DNA of 64,000 bases from 3107 sp001483205 (GCA_964291375.2 OZ219809.1:124001-188000), one strand, 5' to 3'. Counted from the stretch's first letter, positions 18,120 through 27,184 are shown. The notes: generated from the letters alone by a model not told the origin. Translations and numbers: made by a program.

Positions 18120-19901
18120 ATGGACATCACCCCCCTTTTGCCGCCCCCCGGCGGCGCGTTCATGGCCCTGGCGGTCGTTGCCGTCATGTTCATCCTGTTC
18201 ATACGCGAGACCTACCCCACCGAGGTCGTCGCGATTGCCGGGGCGGCGGTTCTGCTGCTGACCGGCGTTCTGCCCTATGAGGCCGCCCTGCCGGTGCTGT
18301 CAAACCCCGCGCCGTGGACGATTGCGGCGATGTTCATCGTGATGGGGGCGCTGGTGCGCACCGGCGCGCTCAACGCCTTCACCAAATTCGCCGAGCGCAA
18401 CGCCAGGACACGCCCGGCGCTGGCCATCGGCCTGTTGATGGGCTTTGTGCTGTTGTCCTCGGCCATCGTCTCGAACACGCCGGTGGTGGTGGTGATGATC
18501 CCGGTCTTCGTCCAGATTGCCCGCGCGATGCAGGTTCCGGCCTCCCGGCTGCTGATCCCGCTCAGCTATGCGGCGGTTCTCGGCGGCACGCTGACCCTGA
18601 TCGGAACCTCGACCAACCTGCTGGTGGACGGGGTGGCGCGGGCCGGGGGGCTGGCCCCGTTCACCATCTTTGAGGTCACGCCGCTGGCGGTGATCCTTGC
18701 GGCGTGGGGGATGCTCTATCTCCGCCTTGCCGGGCCGCGCCTGTTGCCTGACCGCGACAGCATGGCGACGCTGTTGTCCGACAAGTCGCGGATGAAGTTC
18801 TTCACTGAGGTCGCCATCCCCGAGGGCAGCGAGCTGATCGGCCACAAGGCACAGGACGTTGATCTGTTTCGCCGCGACGGTGTGCGTCTGGTCGATGTGC
18901 TGCGGGGTGATGCGTCGTTGCGCCGGAGCATGGAAACCGTGGTGCTGGCGGCGGGCGACCGGGTGGTCCTGCGCTCTCAGATGACCGAGCTTCTGGGCTT
19001 GCAGCAGTCGAAAGAGGTGCGGATGGTGGACAAGCTAAGCTCGGTTCAGACAGAGACCGTCGAGGTTCTGATCTCTCCGGGCTGCGGGATGGTCGGGCGT
19101 TCTCTGGGAGCGTTGCGGCTGCGGCGGCGCTATGGGGTGTATCCGCTGGCGGTGCATCGCCGCAATCAGAACATCGGGCGCAAGCTCGATGATCTGGTGG
19201 TGCGGGTCGGCGATACGCTGCTGCTGGAGGGCGCGCCCGAGGACATCCGCCGCCTTGCCGCGGATATGGAGCTGGTTGATGTCACCCACCCGTCGGCGCG
19301 CGCCTATCGCCGCCGCCACGCGCCGCTGGCGATTGCCGCGCTTCTGGGCATTGTCGCGCTGGCGGCGTTTGGTGTCGCCCCGATCCTGATGCTGGCGGTG
19401 CTGGCGGTGGCGGTGGTGTTGCTGACCCGCTGCATTGATGCGGATGAGGCGTTTTCCTTCATCGACGGGCGTTTGCTGGCGCTGATCTTTGCTATGCTGG
19501 CCATTGGCGCGGCCCTGTCCGCCTCCGGCGCGATCGGGCTGATCGTCGGGGCCGCCGCGCCGTGGTTGTCCGGCCTGCCGCCGTTCCTGCTGGTCTGGGC
19601 GGTTTATCTGCTGACCAGTGTGCTGACCGAGCTGGTCTCGAACAATGCGGTTGCGGTGGTGGTGACGCCGGTGGCGATTGGCCTGGCCGAGGCCCTGGGG
19701 GTTGATGCGCGCCCGCTGGTCATCGCGGTGATGGTGGCGGCGTCGGCGTCGTTTGCAACCCCGGTCGGATACCAGACCAACACGCTGGTCTATGGCCCAG
19801 GTGGGTATCGCTTTACGGATTTTATGAGGATCGGGATTCCGCTTAATCTGAGCGTCGGCCTGCTGGCCTCTGCCCTGATCCCGCTGTTCTGGCCGTTGTG
19901 A
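18120..19901 (+). CDS. SLC13/CitT-type permease with two RCK_C (TrkA-C) domains
   Basis: A 593-residue inner-membrane transporter. The first membrane block (MFILFIRETYPTEVVAIAGAAVLLLTG to about residue 205) contains SNTPVVVVMIPVF and LTLIGTSTNLLVDG, the Na/anion-symporter signature. Two cytoplasmic RCK_C domains follow (about residues 220-300 and 310-390). A second membrane block holds the mirror motif LTELVSNNAVAVVVTPVAIG and FATPVGYQTNTLVYGPGGY. Relatives carry sulfate, dicarboxylates or other anions; the substrate cannot be read from the sequence. The start ATG has no strong ribosome site. Confidence 0.86.
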   Translation: MDITPLLPPPGGAFMALAVVAVMFILFIRETYPTEVVAIAGAAVLLLTGVLPYEAALPVLSNPAPWTIAAMFIVMGALVRTGALNAFTKFAERNARTRPALAIGLLMGFVLLSSAIVSNTPVVVVMIPVFVQIARAMQVPASRLLIPLSYAAVLGGTLTLIGTSTNLLVDGVARAGGLAPFTIFEVTPLAVILAAWGMLYLRLAGPRLLPDRDSMATLLSDKSRMKFFTEVAIPEGSELIGHKAQDVDLFRRDGVRLVDVLRGDASLRRSMETVVLAAGDRVVLRSQMTELLGLQQSKEVRMVDKLSSVQTETVEVLISPGCGMVGRSLGALRLRRRYGVYPLAVHRRNQNIGRKLDDLVVRVGDTLLLEGAPEDIRRLAADMELVDVTHPSARAYRRRHAPLAIAALLGIVALAAFGVAPILMLAVLAVAVVLLTRCIDADEAFSFIDGRLLALIFAMLAIGAALSASGAIGLIVGAAAPWLSGLPPFLLVWAVYLLTSVLTELVSNNAVAVVVTPVAIGLAEALGVDARPLVIAVMVAASASFATPVGYQTNTLVYGPGGYRFTDFMRIGIPLNLSVGLLASALIPLFWPL

Positions 19902-20474
19902 GTGGCTGGCGGCGAGGGGGTTGATGCAGAGGCCGGGCATTCCACTATATGAGGCGGGTATTGCGCGGATATTGTGGATAATTTGAAAGTTCTGCGATAT
20001 GTAGTTGATCCCTGTGCCGTGTCGGTGTATGGGTTTGCCCACAGGTGCATAGACGCGGTAAGCATCGACTGACAGCGGGGCCCGGACGCGAGCGGCGTGC
20101 GGGCCTCGTTTCGTTTGGGGGGTGCGCGCCGTCCACCCCATTGAGGGGTGAGGCTCGTCTCGGCCAATCTAGAGCGTGGCACCGTAAAATTGATCACAGG
20201 GTCCAACCCCGATCCTGTCAGGGCGCTGCTGCATAAATGTAAGCGCTTTCACCGAAAATGTAAGCACTTACATTCCGGGAAAAGAGGCAAAACCCGCGTC
20301 CGGCTGGCTAAGGGGGGCGCGGCCCCAGGCAGTTCCGCCGGGCGGGACATTTGAGGGGCGATACAGCCTTATGCAGAGGTCATTGAATGTGATCAAAAGC
20401 ACCCCGCTGCTGATCGTATGCGGGTGTGTGGGGACGGTTTGCGGGCGTAGGGGCACACTGACTGTTCGGGAAAA
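19902..20474. repeat. Gene-free gap with decayed intergenic repeats
   Basis: No gene is supported here. A DnaA-box-like TGTGGATAA lies at 19973-19981. Positions 20190-20224 match 60034-60068 over 35 bases with few differences (opening TTGATCACAGGG, closing GATCCTGTCAGGGC). GGCAGTTCCGCCGGGCGGGA and ATACAGCCTTATGCAGAGGT (20361-20380) form the same right end as at 11641 and 17901. Two AAGCG-containing repeats, TGTAAGCGCTT and TGTAAGCACTT, sit near 20238 and 20260. Confidence 0.6.
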
Positions 20475-20544
20475 GGAAAAAGGCGTCAGGTGCTCAGACG
20501 CGGTCTCAAGCATCGTGCCCGCGAGGGACACATCCTGACGCCTT
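20475..20544 (-). terminator. Terminal stem and T-tract of the candidate RNA
   Basis: The 11-bp closing stem (AAGGCGTCAGG with CCTGACGCCTT) is followed on the minus strand by TTTTTCCTTTT. The loop is long (about 43 bases) but is itself folded into two hairpins, so this is a branched terminator-like structure. Confidence 0.55.
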
Positions 20545-20845
20545 CCCGGCCCATTCCCCCAAGGGGGTTTTGGCCCGGTTTGCTCCGGCCCCGAAGGACC
20601 ATCGCCGCCACGCCAGGTCCGAAGACCCTTTCGGATCCAAAAACCCTTTGCGGCCTGCTCCGGCCCTTGGGATACCGCCTTGCCGTGGTTCCGTGGAACA
20701 CTCTCGGCTTGACCGCATCCGGCGCACTGTTTGCGAATGAACACAACTCCGAAGACCTGTCTCCACCCGCTCCGGTCACGCCTGACCTTCGCGAATCGCT
20801 CCGGTTCAGATGAACCCTTGCGACAGGGAAAGAGTTGCAGATCAT
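20475..20845 (-). ncRNA. Candidate structured RNA with terminal stem and U-tract, downstream of priA
   Basis: The minus strand shows a chain of hairpins. An 11-bp stem pairs 20534-20544 (AAGGCGTCAGG) with 20480-20490 (CCTGACGCCTT) and runs into TTTTTCCTTTT, as in an intrinsic terminator. It encloses two smaller hairpins (GTGTCCC-TCGC-GGGCAC and TGCT..AGAC-CGC-GTCT..AGCA). Further 5' are GGTC-TTCG-GACC, GGTCC-TTCG-GGGCC, CCCCC-TT-GGGGG and a GTGTTC-CACG-GAACCAC hairpin. UUCG loops and closed stems suggest a folded RNA, not a protein. Conserved blocks of RNase P RNA, SRP RNA and tmRNA were not found. The 5' end is a guess. Confidence 0.45.
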
Positions 20846-20888
20846 TGCGATTCCTGCAAGAGAAAAACACGGTGGGGCGAAAATTTTC

Positions 20889-20932
20889 TGGGGATAACCT
20901 GTTGATATACTTTGGGAAATTGATGTGGATAA
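20889..20932. promoter_or_regulatory. Two DnaA-box-like sites in an AT-rich stretch
   Basis: TTATCCCCA (minus strand, 20889-20897, one mismatch) and TTATCCACA (minus strand, 20924-20932, exact consensus) lie in an unusually AT-rich stretch of about 80 bp, between the candidate RNA and priA. They may instead be part of the promoter for the RNA; this is only a sequence match. Confidence 0.35.
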
Positions 20933-21021
20933 CTTGATTTTCCGTTACACGTCCCACAGTTGGCCGGGTATAACGCGGAATGGCCGCCCGCCCCCTTGCT
21001 CCGCCGATGAAAGCGCTTACA

Positions 21022-21080
21022 GGCCCTGCATAATGGCGCACCGGCAGGCGACTGCCCGGCGCGGCCAATATGCAGCGGTC
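21022..21080. repeat. Short 59-bp intergenic repeat with inverted ends
   Basis: The left end is GGCCCTGCATAATGGCGC and the right end CCAATATGCAGCGGTC, with a GCCGG-type core (GGCAGGCGACTGCCC hairpin). It is the shortest complete member of the family and stops 2 bp before the priA stop codon, so it may serve as the priA terminator. Confidence 0.75.
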
Positions 21081-21082
21081 AC

Positions 21083-23287
21083 TCAGTAAAAACTCTGCGG
21101 GTCAATATCCACGGTCAGCCGGATCGCCCCCGGCAACCGGAACTGGCCGGTCCACGCCGCCACTGCCTTCTGAATCGGGGCGCGCCGCGCCGCCTTGATC
21201 AGCAGGCGCACCCGGTGGCGACCCCTGATCCGCGCAATGGGGGCGGGCGCGGGGCCATAAAGCTGCGCCCCCACAGCGCGCAGGGGACCATCGCGGCGGG
21301 CCATCGCCTCGGCCAGACGAAACAGCGGCCCGGCCTCGGGGCCTGACAGCACGATCCCCACCAGACGTCCATAGGGCGGCATCCCGGCGGCCTCCCGCGC
21401 GCGGGCCTCGGTGCGCCAGAAGTCTTCTTCCTCCCCCGACAGGATGGCGCGGATCACCGGGTGCTCGGGCTGCCAGGTTTGCAGCATCGCCACCCCGCGC
21501 TGTCCCCCCCGTCCGGCCCGGCCCGCCACCTGACGGATCAACTGAAAAGTGCGCTCTGCCGCCCTCAAATCCGACCCCTGCAACCCCAGATCGGCATCAA
21601 TGACCCCAACCAGTGTCAGGCGCGGAAAATTATGCCCCTTGGCGACAAGCTGGGTGCCGATGATAATGTCGGCCCCGCCTGCGGTGATCTCTGCCACTGC
21701 CGCCTTCAGGGCGCGGGCAGACCCGAACAGGTCCGAGGACAGCAGGCGCACCCGCGCCCCGGCGAAGGCGTCCGCCGCTTCCTCGGCCAGCCGCTCCACA
21801 CCCGGCCCTACGGGGGCCAGCCGCCCCTCTGCCCCGCAGCCCGGACAGGCGTGCGGCACCGGTTTGGTTTCCCCGCACTGATGGCACATGAGCCGGTTCA
21901 GGGACCGGTGCTCGACCATCCGCGCATCGCAGTAGTCGCAGCCGATCTGACGGCCACAGGCGCGGCAGAGGGTGACCGGCGCATAGCCCCGGCGGTTGAG
22001 GAACAACAGTGCTTGTTCGCCACGTTCCACCCGCGCCTGCACCGCCCGACGCAGGGTGGGGGACAGCCAGCGACCGGGGGGCGTCTCTTCCGCCCGCATG
22101 TCGATGGCCCGCATCTCCGGCAATTCCGCGGTGCCGAATCGCGCGGGCAGGTCGAGCCGGTGGTATTTGCCGCTCTCGGCATTGGCCCAGGTCTCCAGCG
22201 CAGGGGTGGCCGAGGCCAGCACCACCAGCGCCGAGGCACAGGACGCCCGCAGCACCGCCATGTCGCGGGCATTATAGAGCACACCGTCCTCCTGCTTATA
22301 CGAACTGTCATGCTCTTCATCGACCACGATCAGGCCGAGGTCGCGAAACGGCAGGTAAAGCGCCGACCGCGCGCCGACGACAAGCTGCGCCTGCCCGTGA
22401 CCCGCCATGCGCCACAGCCTGCGCCGCTCGGTCATCGGCACGCCGGAATGCCACTCGGCGGCGTGTGCCCCGAACCGGGCCTGCACCCGCTCCAGAAACG
22501 CCGCCGTTAACGCGATTTCGGGCAGCAGGACCAGAGACTGGCGGCCCTGACGCAATGCCTCTGCCACTGCTTCAAGGTAAACCTCGGTCTTGCCCGAACC
22601 GGTGACGCCCTTGAGCAACACCGTCGCATATCCCCCCCCGGCGACGCCCGCGCGCAGATGGTCCGCCGCACGGGACTGGTCCGCGTTCAGGGTGACGCCG
22701 CCATGGTCCGGATCAAGCCGGGGATAGGGGCGGTCGCGCGGGGTTTGTTCCTCGCGCACGGCCCCTTGCGCCACCAGCCCCCTGACGACGCCATCGCTGA
22801 CCCCGGCGATTCCGGCCAGCTCGCGCCGGGTCAGGCCGGCCCCGTCATGGTCGCGCAGAACCGCCAGCACCCGGCGGCGGGCATCGGTCAGGCGCTCCGG
22901 CGCGGTCTCTGCCAGCCGACAGATTTTCCGCATCGACGGCGGGTCGCCCAACCCCGGCGCGCGGGTGGCAAGGCGCAACATGTCACCGGGTGGCGTCAGG
23001 GTGTAGGTGCTGGCGCGGGTCAGAAAGGCCCGCATTTCCGCTCGCATCGGCGCGGCGTCGAGAACCCGGATCGCGGCGCGGATTTTCGACGGGTCGTGAT
23101 CGCCCCGCCCCGCCCCCCAGACCACGCCAAGAACCTTGCGCGGGCCAAGCGGAACCTCGATCAGGCTTCCCGTCCGGCAACCGCCCGGAGGCGCAAGGTA
23201 GTCCAGAAACCGGTCCGGTGGCCGGATGGTCAGAACCGCAATCAGCTCTCCGTTATTGAACACGGAGTGTTGGGGGTGGTCAGTCAT
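21083..23287 (-). CDS. priA: Primosomal protein N' (PriA helicase)
   Basis: A 734-residue replication-restart DNA helicase. It has a 3'BD-like N-terminal domain, Walker A in LKGVTGSGKTEVYLEAV, the DEEH box in VVDEEHDSSYKQEDG, and eight zinc-binding cysteines between CRACGRQIGCDYC and CHQCGETKPVPHACPGCG. Motif VI-like QVAGRAGR follows. MTDHPQHS is chosen as the start; upstream in-frame sequence is not PriA-like. It reloads DnaB at stalled forks. Confidence 0.95.
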   Translation of the reverse strand: MTDHPQHSVFNNGELIAVLTIRPPDRFLDYLAPPGGCRTGSLIEVPLGPRKVLGVVWGAGRGDHDPSKIRAAIRVLDAAPMRAEMRAFLTRASTYTLTPPGDMLRLATRAPGLGDPPSMRKICRLAETAPERLTDARRRVLAVLRDHDGAGLTRRELAGIAGVSDGVVRGLVAQGAVREEQTPRDRPYPRLDPDHGGVTLNADQSRAADHLRAGVAGGGYATVLLKGVTGSGKTEVYLEAVAEALRQGRQSLVLLPEIALTAAFLERVQARFGAHAAEWHSGVPMTERRRLWRMAGHGQAQLVVGARSALYLPFRDLGLIVVDEEHDSSYKQEDGVLYNARDMAVLRASCASALVVLASATPALETWANAESGKYHRLDLPARFGTAELPEMRAIDMRAEETPPGRWLSPTLRRAVQARVERGEQALLFLNRRGYAPVTLCRACGRQIGCDYCDARMVEHRSLNRLMCHQCGETKPVPHACPGCGAEGRLAPVGPGVERLAEEAADAFAGARVRLLSSDLFGSARALKAAVAEITAGGADIIIGTQLVAKGHNFPRLTLVGVIDADLGLQGSDLRAAERTFQLIRQVAGRAGRGGQRGVAMLQTWQPEHPVIRAILSGEEEDFWRTEARAREAAGMPPYGRLVGIVLSGPEAGPLFRLAEAMARRDGPLRAVGAQLYGPAPAPIARIRGRHRVRLLIKAARRAPIQKAVAAWTGQFRLPGAIRLTVDIDPQSFY

Positions 23288-23401
23288 GCCCGGCCTGTAT
23301 CCGCATCCGTGCCCCGGCCCCGTGTATAAGCCCCCTGCATGGTGGCACATCAGCGGCCATCCCGTCCCGACCCTGCCCCCGCCGGGTGTAAAGGGCCGCA
23401 A

Positions 23402-24442
23402 TCACCGGCCTTCCAGAAACCCGGAAATCGACTCTTCGGCGGCACTGAGAGCGGCGTAGAGCCCGACCTGCGCCCGGCCCACTGTTTCCACATAGGACTC
23501 AAGCGCCGGTTTCGCCGACGGCACCATCGCGCCAAGCCTGGGCGCAGTGGCATGAACCGCCACCCCGACCCCAAAGACAAGCGCCATCAACAGAAACCCG
23601 GCGCGGAAATTGGAGCGGGCGGGTCGGGCACCCCTCAGCCGGGCAGATAAATCGTCCCGCTCCGAAGTCGCGTGCAGGGACGATTTTATTTCCTCGATGT
23701 CCGGCAAAAGGTCGCTGCGGGTGTCGGTCTCTTTTTCTTCACTGACGGGCGCAGCGACAGGTGGGGGGGTGTCGCTCAGCGCGGCCTTCGGGGGCAGCAA
23801 CGTTTGGGCGGGCTGTTCTGCGTCCGGTGCCGCAGGGGGGCGGGCAGGTCTGTCGGACGCAGGGGCCGGGTGCCGCCGGAAACCGGTGTTCTTTTCCGCG
23901 CGGCGCGCCCGTGTTTCGCGCGCGGCTTCCTGTATCAGAATATCGCGCACAGTGTCATCGAGGGGTGGGCGACGCGGGACGATGGCTGGCGCGGCCTCGT
24001 CCTGATGCTCGTCCTCATCCCGGTCCGGGGCGGCATAGTCTGCTTCCTCCGGCTCCGGTCCGGACTCATCGTCGGGCGGCTCATCGTCGGGCGGCTCATC
24101 GTCGGGCGGCTCTTCGTCGGTGACGGGGGGCGCATGTTCATCGTCCTCAGCCGGGGCGGTGGCGCTCTCATCCTCGACCGGTGAAGCGACAGGGACGACG
24201 GTATTCTCCACCTCAACCGGCGCGGCGGCAGGCTCCGGTTCTGCCCACGGTTCCGGCCCCGGTGCGGCTTCGGCCCCCGGCAGAGGGCTCTCCGCCTGCC
24301 CGTCATCCGGCCCGTCAACCGCCGCACTTTCCTGAAACCAGATATGGCCACAACTCGAGCACTGCACATCGCGCCCCTCCTCGGGGATCACATGCTCGGC
24401 CACTTCATATTGCGCATCACATTTCGGACATATCAGTCGCAT
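23402..24442 (-). CDS. MJ0042-type zinc-ribbon membrane protein
   Basis: This 346-residue protein opens with a zinc ribbon (MRLICPKCDAQYEVAEHVI, then CSSCGHIW: two CxxC pairs). A long acidic, proline-rich disordered middle contains an EPPDD repeat encoded by tandem 15-bp units near 24065-24115. One membrane segment (AGFLLMALVFGVGVAVHA) and a short tail that would face the other side follow. Alphaproteobacterial proteins of this layout are annotated only as MJ0042 zinc-finger domain proteins; the role is unknown. It is divergent from ftsE with about 175 bp between the starts. Confidence 0.78.
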   Translation of the reverse strand: MRLICPKCDAQYEVAEHVIPEEGRDVQCSSCGHIWFQESAAVDGPDDGQAESPLPGAEAAPGPEPWAEPEPAAAPVEVENTVVPVASPVEDESATAPAEDDEHAPPVTDEEPPDDEPPDDEPPDDESGPEPEEADYAAPDRDEDEHQDEAAPAIVPRRPPLDDTVRDILIQEAARETRARRAEKNTGFRRHPAPASDRPARPPAAPDAEQPAQTLLPPKAALSDTPPPVAAPVSEEKETDTRSDLLPDIEEIKSSLHATSERDDLSARLRGARPARSNFRAGFLLMALVFGVGVAVHATAPRLGAMVPSAKPALESYVETVGRAQVGLYAALSAAEESISGFLEGR

Positions 24443-24617
24443 CTGGCGTATTCCCGTCTTGACGCTTTCGATACGGCGCCCGCCCCGATCCTGAGCGTTG
24501 TAGCAAAACGCGGGCAATTATCCAAGGATTAGACGCTCTGCCGATTGAAAGATGCGCCGCGCTAGGGCAAAACTGTCACCATTCGGTAAACCCTGCAACG
24601 ACAGAGAGGGGCGCGGC

Positions 24618-25295
24618 GTGATCGAATTGCAGGATGTTGCCTATTCCTACGGCGGCGGGGAACTGCTGAGCGGGATGAGCCTTGCGCTGTCGCCGGGGTC
24701 ATTCCATTTCCTGACCGGCCCGTCAGGATCGGGCAAATCCACCTTTCTGAAACTGTGCTATCTGGAACTGCGCGCGACCTCGGGCAGCATCCGCCTGTTC
24801 GGGCATGAGGCCGCGACGATGGACCGTGACACCATTGCCGCCGCCCGCCGCCGGATCGGGATCGTGCATCAGGACTGTCAGTTTCTTGACCACCTGACCG
24901 TGGCCGAAAACGTGGCGCTGCCGCTGACCGTCTCGGGGCGGGAATCACCGGCAAACCGGGAAAATCTGGCAGAGTTGCTTGAGTGGGTTGGCCTTCAGCA
25001 CCACAAGGACGCCTTTCCGCCGCAGCTTTCGGGCGGAGAGCGGCAACGCGCTGCCCTTGCCCGCGCGGTCATCACGGGGCCTGATGTGGTGCTGGCCGAT
25101 GAACCCACCGGCAATATCGACTGGGAGATGTCGCAGAGGCTGCTGACCCTGCTGGCCGAGATCAACCGCATGGGCAAGGCGATTCTGATGGCCACCCATG
25201 ACCTGCAACTGATCCGTCAGGCCAAGACCCGGGTTAATGCGCGGGTGCTGCGGATTCGGGACCGGACGCTGCACTATGCGGGGGCGGACCTTTGA
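24618..25295 (+). CDS. ftsE: Cell-division ABC transporter ATPase FtsE
   Basis: A 225-residue ABC ATPase: Walker A in LTGPSGSGKSTFLKL, Q-loop in IGIVHQDCQFL, signature QLSGGERQRAALARA, Walker B VVLADEPTGNID, and H-loop ATHD. The start is a GTG after GAGAGGGGCGCGGC; an upstream ATG would add 22 unlike residues. FtsE drives FtsX to regulate peptidoglycan hydrolases at the septum. It overlaps ftsX by 4 bases. Confidence 0.9.
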   Translation: MIELQDVAYSYGGGELLSGMSLALSPGSFHFLTGPSGSGKSTFLKLCYLELRATSGSIRLFGHEAATMDRDTIAAARRRIGIVHQDCQFLDHLTVAENVALPLTVSGRESPANRENLAELLEWVGLQHHKDAFPPQLSGGERQRAALARAVITGPDVVLADEPTGNIDWEMSQRLLTLLAEINRMGKAILMATHDLQLIRQAKTRVNARVLRIRDRTLHYAGADL

Positions 25296-26173
25296 GGCAG
25301 CGGGGCGATAACGCCGGGCCGGGCCGGGTGGTGCCGCCGAGCGGCTTTACCGCCCGGCTGACCACCTTTTCCGCCGCCGCCATGGCCTTTCTGGCGGTGT
25401 TTGCCCTTGCGTTGTCGCTGGCCTCGGGGCGGCTTGCCGCGCGCTGGGACTCAGAGCTGTCGCAAAGCTCTACCCTGCGCATTTCCGCCCCGCCCGAACA
25501 GATGGCGGCCCAGACCCGGATTGCGCTTGGTATTCTGCGCACGACACCGGGGGTTGCCTCGGCGCGCGCGCTCGACCGGGCAGAGCAAGAGGCGTTGCTG
25601 GCCCCGTGGTTCGGGCCGAACCTGCCGCTTGATGATCTGCCGGTGCCGCAACTGATCGAGGTTGTCGCCGCCCCGGAAGGGTTTGATATTGACGGGCTGC
25701 GCCTGCGTCTGGCGGGCGAAGCGCCGGGGGCGGTGCTCGATGATCATACCCGCTGGCGCGCGCCGCTTGTGCGGGCGGCGCACCGGCTGCGGGGGCTGGG
25801 GCTGATCTGCATCCTGCTGATTGCGGCGACCACGGCGGTGATCATCACCCTTGCCGCCAATGCCGCCCTGTCCGCCAACCTGCAAGTCATCCGCGTTCTG
25901 CGTCTGGTCGGGGCGACCGACGCCTATATCATCCGCGCCTTTGTGCGCCGCTTTACCCTGCGCGCCTTTGCCGGGGCTGTCGGGGGCGTGGTGTTGGGGG
26001 GCATTGCCACGCTTTTCCTGCCCGCTGTGCAGGAGCAGGGCGGTTTTCTGACCGGGCTGGGGTTTCGCGGCTGGCATTGGCTGTGGCTGTTGGTGATCCC
26101 GCCGCTGGCCGCTGTGGTGTCCTATCTGGCCACGCGCCGGGCGGCCCGGCGGCTTCTGAAAGCGCAGACATGA
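25292..26173 (+). CDS. ftsX: Cell-division membrane protein FtsX
   Basis: A 293-residue protein with FtsX topology: one N-terminal membrane segment (AAAMAFLAVFALALSLASG), a periplasmic domain of about 100 residues, then three membrane segments ending in a basic tail (LATRRAARRLLKAQT). The assigned start is a TTG overlapping the ftsE stop (TTGA); a downstream GTG is possible. The neighbour ftsE supports the call. Its stop overlaps the acyltransferase start. Confidence 0.85.
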   Translation: MRQRGDNAGPGRVVPPSGFTARLTTFSAAAMAFLAVFALALSLASGRLAARWDSELSQSSTLRISAPPEQMAAQTRIALGILRTTPGVASARALDRAEQEALLAPWFGPNLPLDDLPVPQLIEVVAAPEGFDIDGLRLRLAGEAPGAVLDDHTRWRAPLVRAAHRLRGLGLICILLIAATTAVIITLAANAALSANLQVIRVLRLVGATDAYIIRAFVRRFTLRAFAGAVGGVVLGGIATLFLPAVQEQGGFLTGLGFRGWHWLWLLVIPPLAAVVSYLATRRAARRLLKAQT

Positions 26174-26946
26174 GCGGGGGGGGCGCGATACATGCGATAC
26201 AGTGGGTGCGTTCGCTGCTGTTCAATGGCCAGATGTATCTGATGATGGCGCTGATGGCGCTGTTCTTTCTGCCGCTTGCGCTGTTCAGCCGCGCTTGGGC
26301 GTTTCGCGGCATTCGCACCTATTGCCGTTGGGTGCGGTGGAGCGCGCGCCGGATGGTCGGGCTGCACACCGAAATCCGCGGAGAGGTGCCGGGCGGCGAG
26401 GTCATTATTGCCTCCAAGCATCAGAGTTTTCTGGACATCATCCTGATTGTCAGCGTCCTGCCGCGCCCGAAATTCATAATGAAGAAAGAGCTTGTCCATG
26501 CGCCGATTGTCGGTTTCTTTGCCCGGCGGATCGGCTGTATTCCGGTTGACCGGGGCAAGCGGGGGCAGGCGATCCCGCAGATGGTCCGGGATGTGAAGGC
26601 GGGCAGGGTGGCGCAACCGGGGCAGTTGATTATCTTTCCCCAGGGCACACGGGTCGCGCCGGGCGCGCGGCGGCCATACAAGATCGGGACGGCGGTGCTT
26701 TATGAGCAGACCGGGCAGAGGGTGGTGCCTGCGGCGACCAATGTCGGTGTTTTCTGGCGGCGCCACGCGGTGATGCGCAGGCCGGGATGCGCGGTGGTGG
26801 AGTTTTTGCCCGTGATTGAGCCGGGGAAACCCATTCAGGGGGTCATGGCCGAGCTTGAGGCCGGGATAGAGGCGGCCTCTGACCGGTTGATGGCCGAAGC
26901 CGGGTTCGACGGGGCGGCGACGATAACGGCGGCGCGGAACGGATGA
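26170..26946 (+). CDS. plsC: 1-acyl-sn-glycerol-3-phosphate acyltransferase (PlsC)
   Basis: A 258-residue membrane-bound acyltransferase with an N-terminal hydrophobic segment (MYLMMALMALFFLPLALF). Catalytic motif I is HQSFLD (His-X4-Asp), motif II is GCIPVDR and motif III is FPQGTR. It acylates lysophosphatidic acid to phosphatidic acid in phospholipid synthesis. The ATG overlaps the ftsX stop, so it is co-transcribed with ftsEX. Confidence 0.9.
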   Translation: MSGGGAIHAIQWVRSLLFNGQMYLMMALMALFFLPLALFSRAWAFRGIRTYCRWVRWSARRMVGLHTEIRGEVPGGEVIIASKHQSFLDIILIVSVLPRPKFIMKKELVHAPIVGFFARRIGCIPVDRGKRGQAIPQMVRDVKAGRVAQPGQLIIFPQGTRVAPGARRPYKIGTAVLYEQTGQRVVPAATNVGVFWRRHAVMRRPGCAVVEFLPVIEPGKPIQGVMAELEAGIEAASDRLMAEAGFDGAATITAARNG

Positions 26947-26971
26947 AAGCGCGGGGCTGAGGGCCGGCCGC

Positions 26972-27184
26972 TTAGTCCAACATAAAGCCCAGGATGGTTG
27001 TAGAAATGCCAAACCCAATGGCAAACAGGATAATCATCCGCCAGAGATTGGCCTTGTCGCGCTCTTCGGCCCTCCGCTCCATGCGTTCCAGCCCGGTTTC
27101 GTATATAGCTTGATGGCTGTTCATGCGCTCATCCAGCACCGATACTTGCCGGTGTATTTCGTGCGTGTCCGGTGCTGCCGTCAT
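26972..27184 (-). CDS. Small membrane protein, 70 residues
   Basis: A short gene with a good ribosome site (AAAGGAGCCAAACA before the ATG). The first 45 residues are charged and helical (VSVLDERMNSHQ, GLERMERRAEERDKANLW), followed by one membrane segment (MIILFAIGFGISTTILGFML) and an aspartate end. This coiled-coil plus C-terminal anchor layout is seen in many small phage-like or membrane-associated proteins of unknown role. It converges on plsC. Confidence 0.65.
   Translation of the reverse strand: MTAAPDTHEIHRQVSVLDERMNSHQAIYETGLERMERRAEERDKANLWRMIILFAIGFGISTTILGFMLD

Noticed and set aside
19035..20141. Minus-strand frame of 368 codons opposite the SLC13 permease end
   Set aside because: Composition is Arg/Gln/His-rich shadow sequence; the plus strand has the transporter motifs.
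20475..20845. Candidate RNA as RNase P RNA, SRP RNA or tmRNA
   Set aside because: The GAAAGUCCGGGC/ACAGAAA, GGAAGCAGCC and T-arm/CCA hallmarks were looked for and not found.
20870..20960. Chromosomal origin oriC
   Set aside because: Only two nearby DnaA-like boxes, no dnaA, hemE or repABC neighbour; recorded only as a weak regulatory feature.
20268..21068. Minus-strand frame of 266 codons and two shorter frames over the candidate RNA
   Set aside because: Protein is low-complexity, without motifs, and runs through repeats and hairpins; RNA structure is the better explanation.
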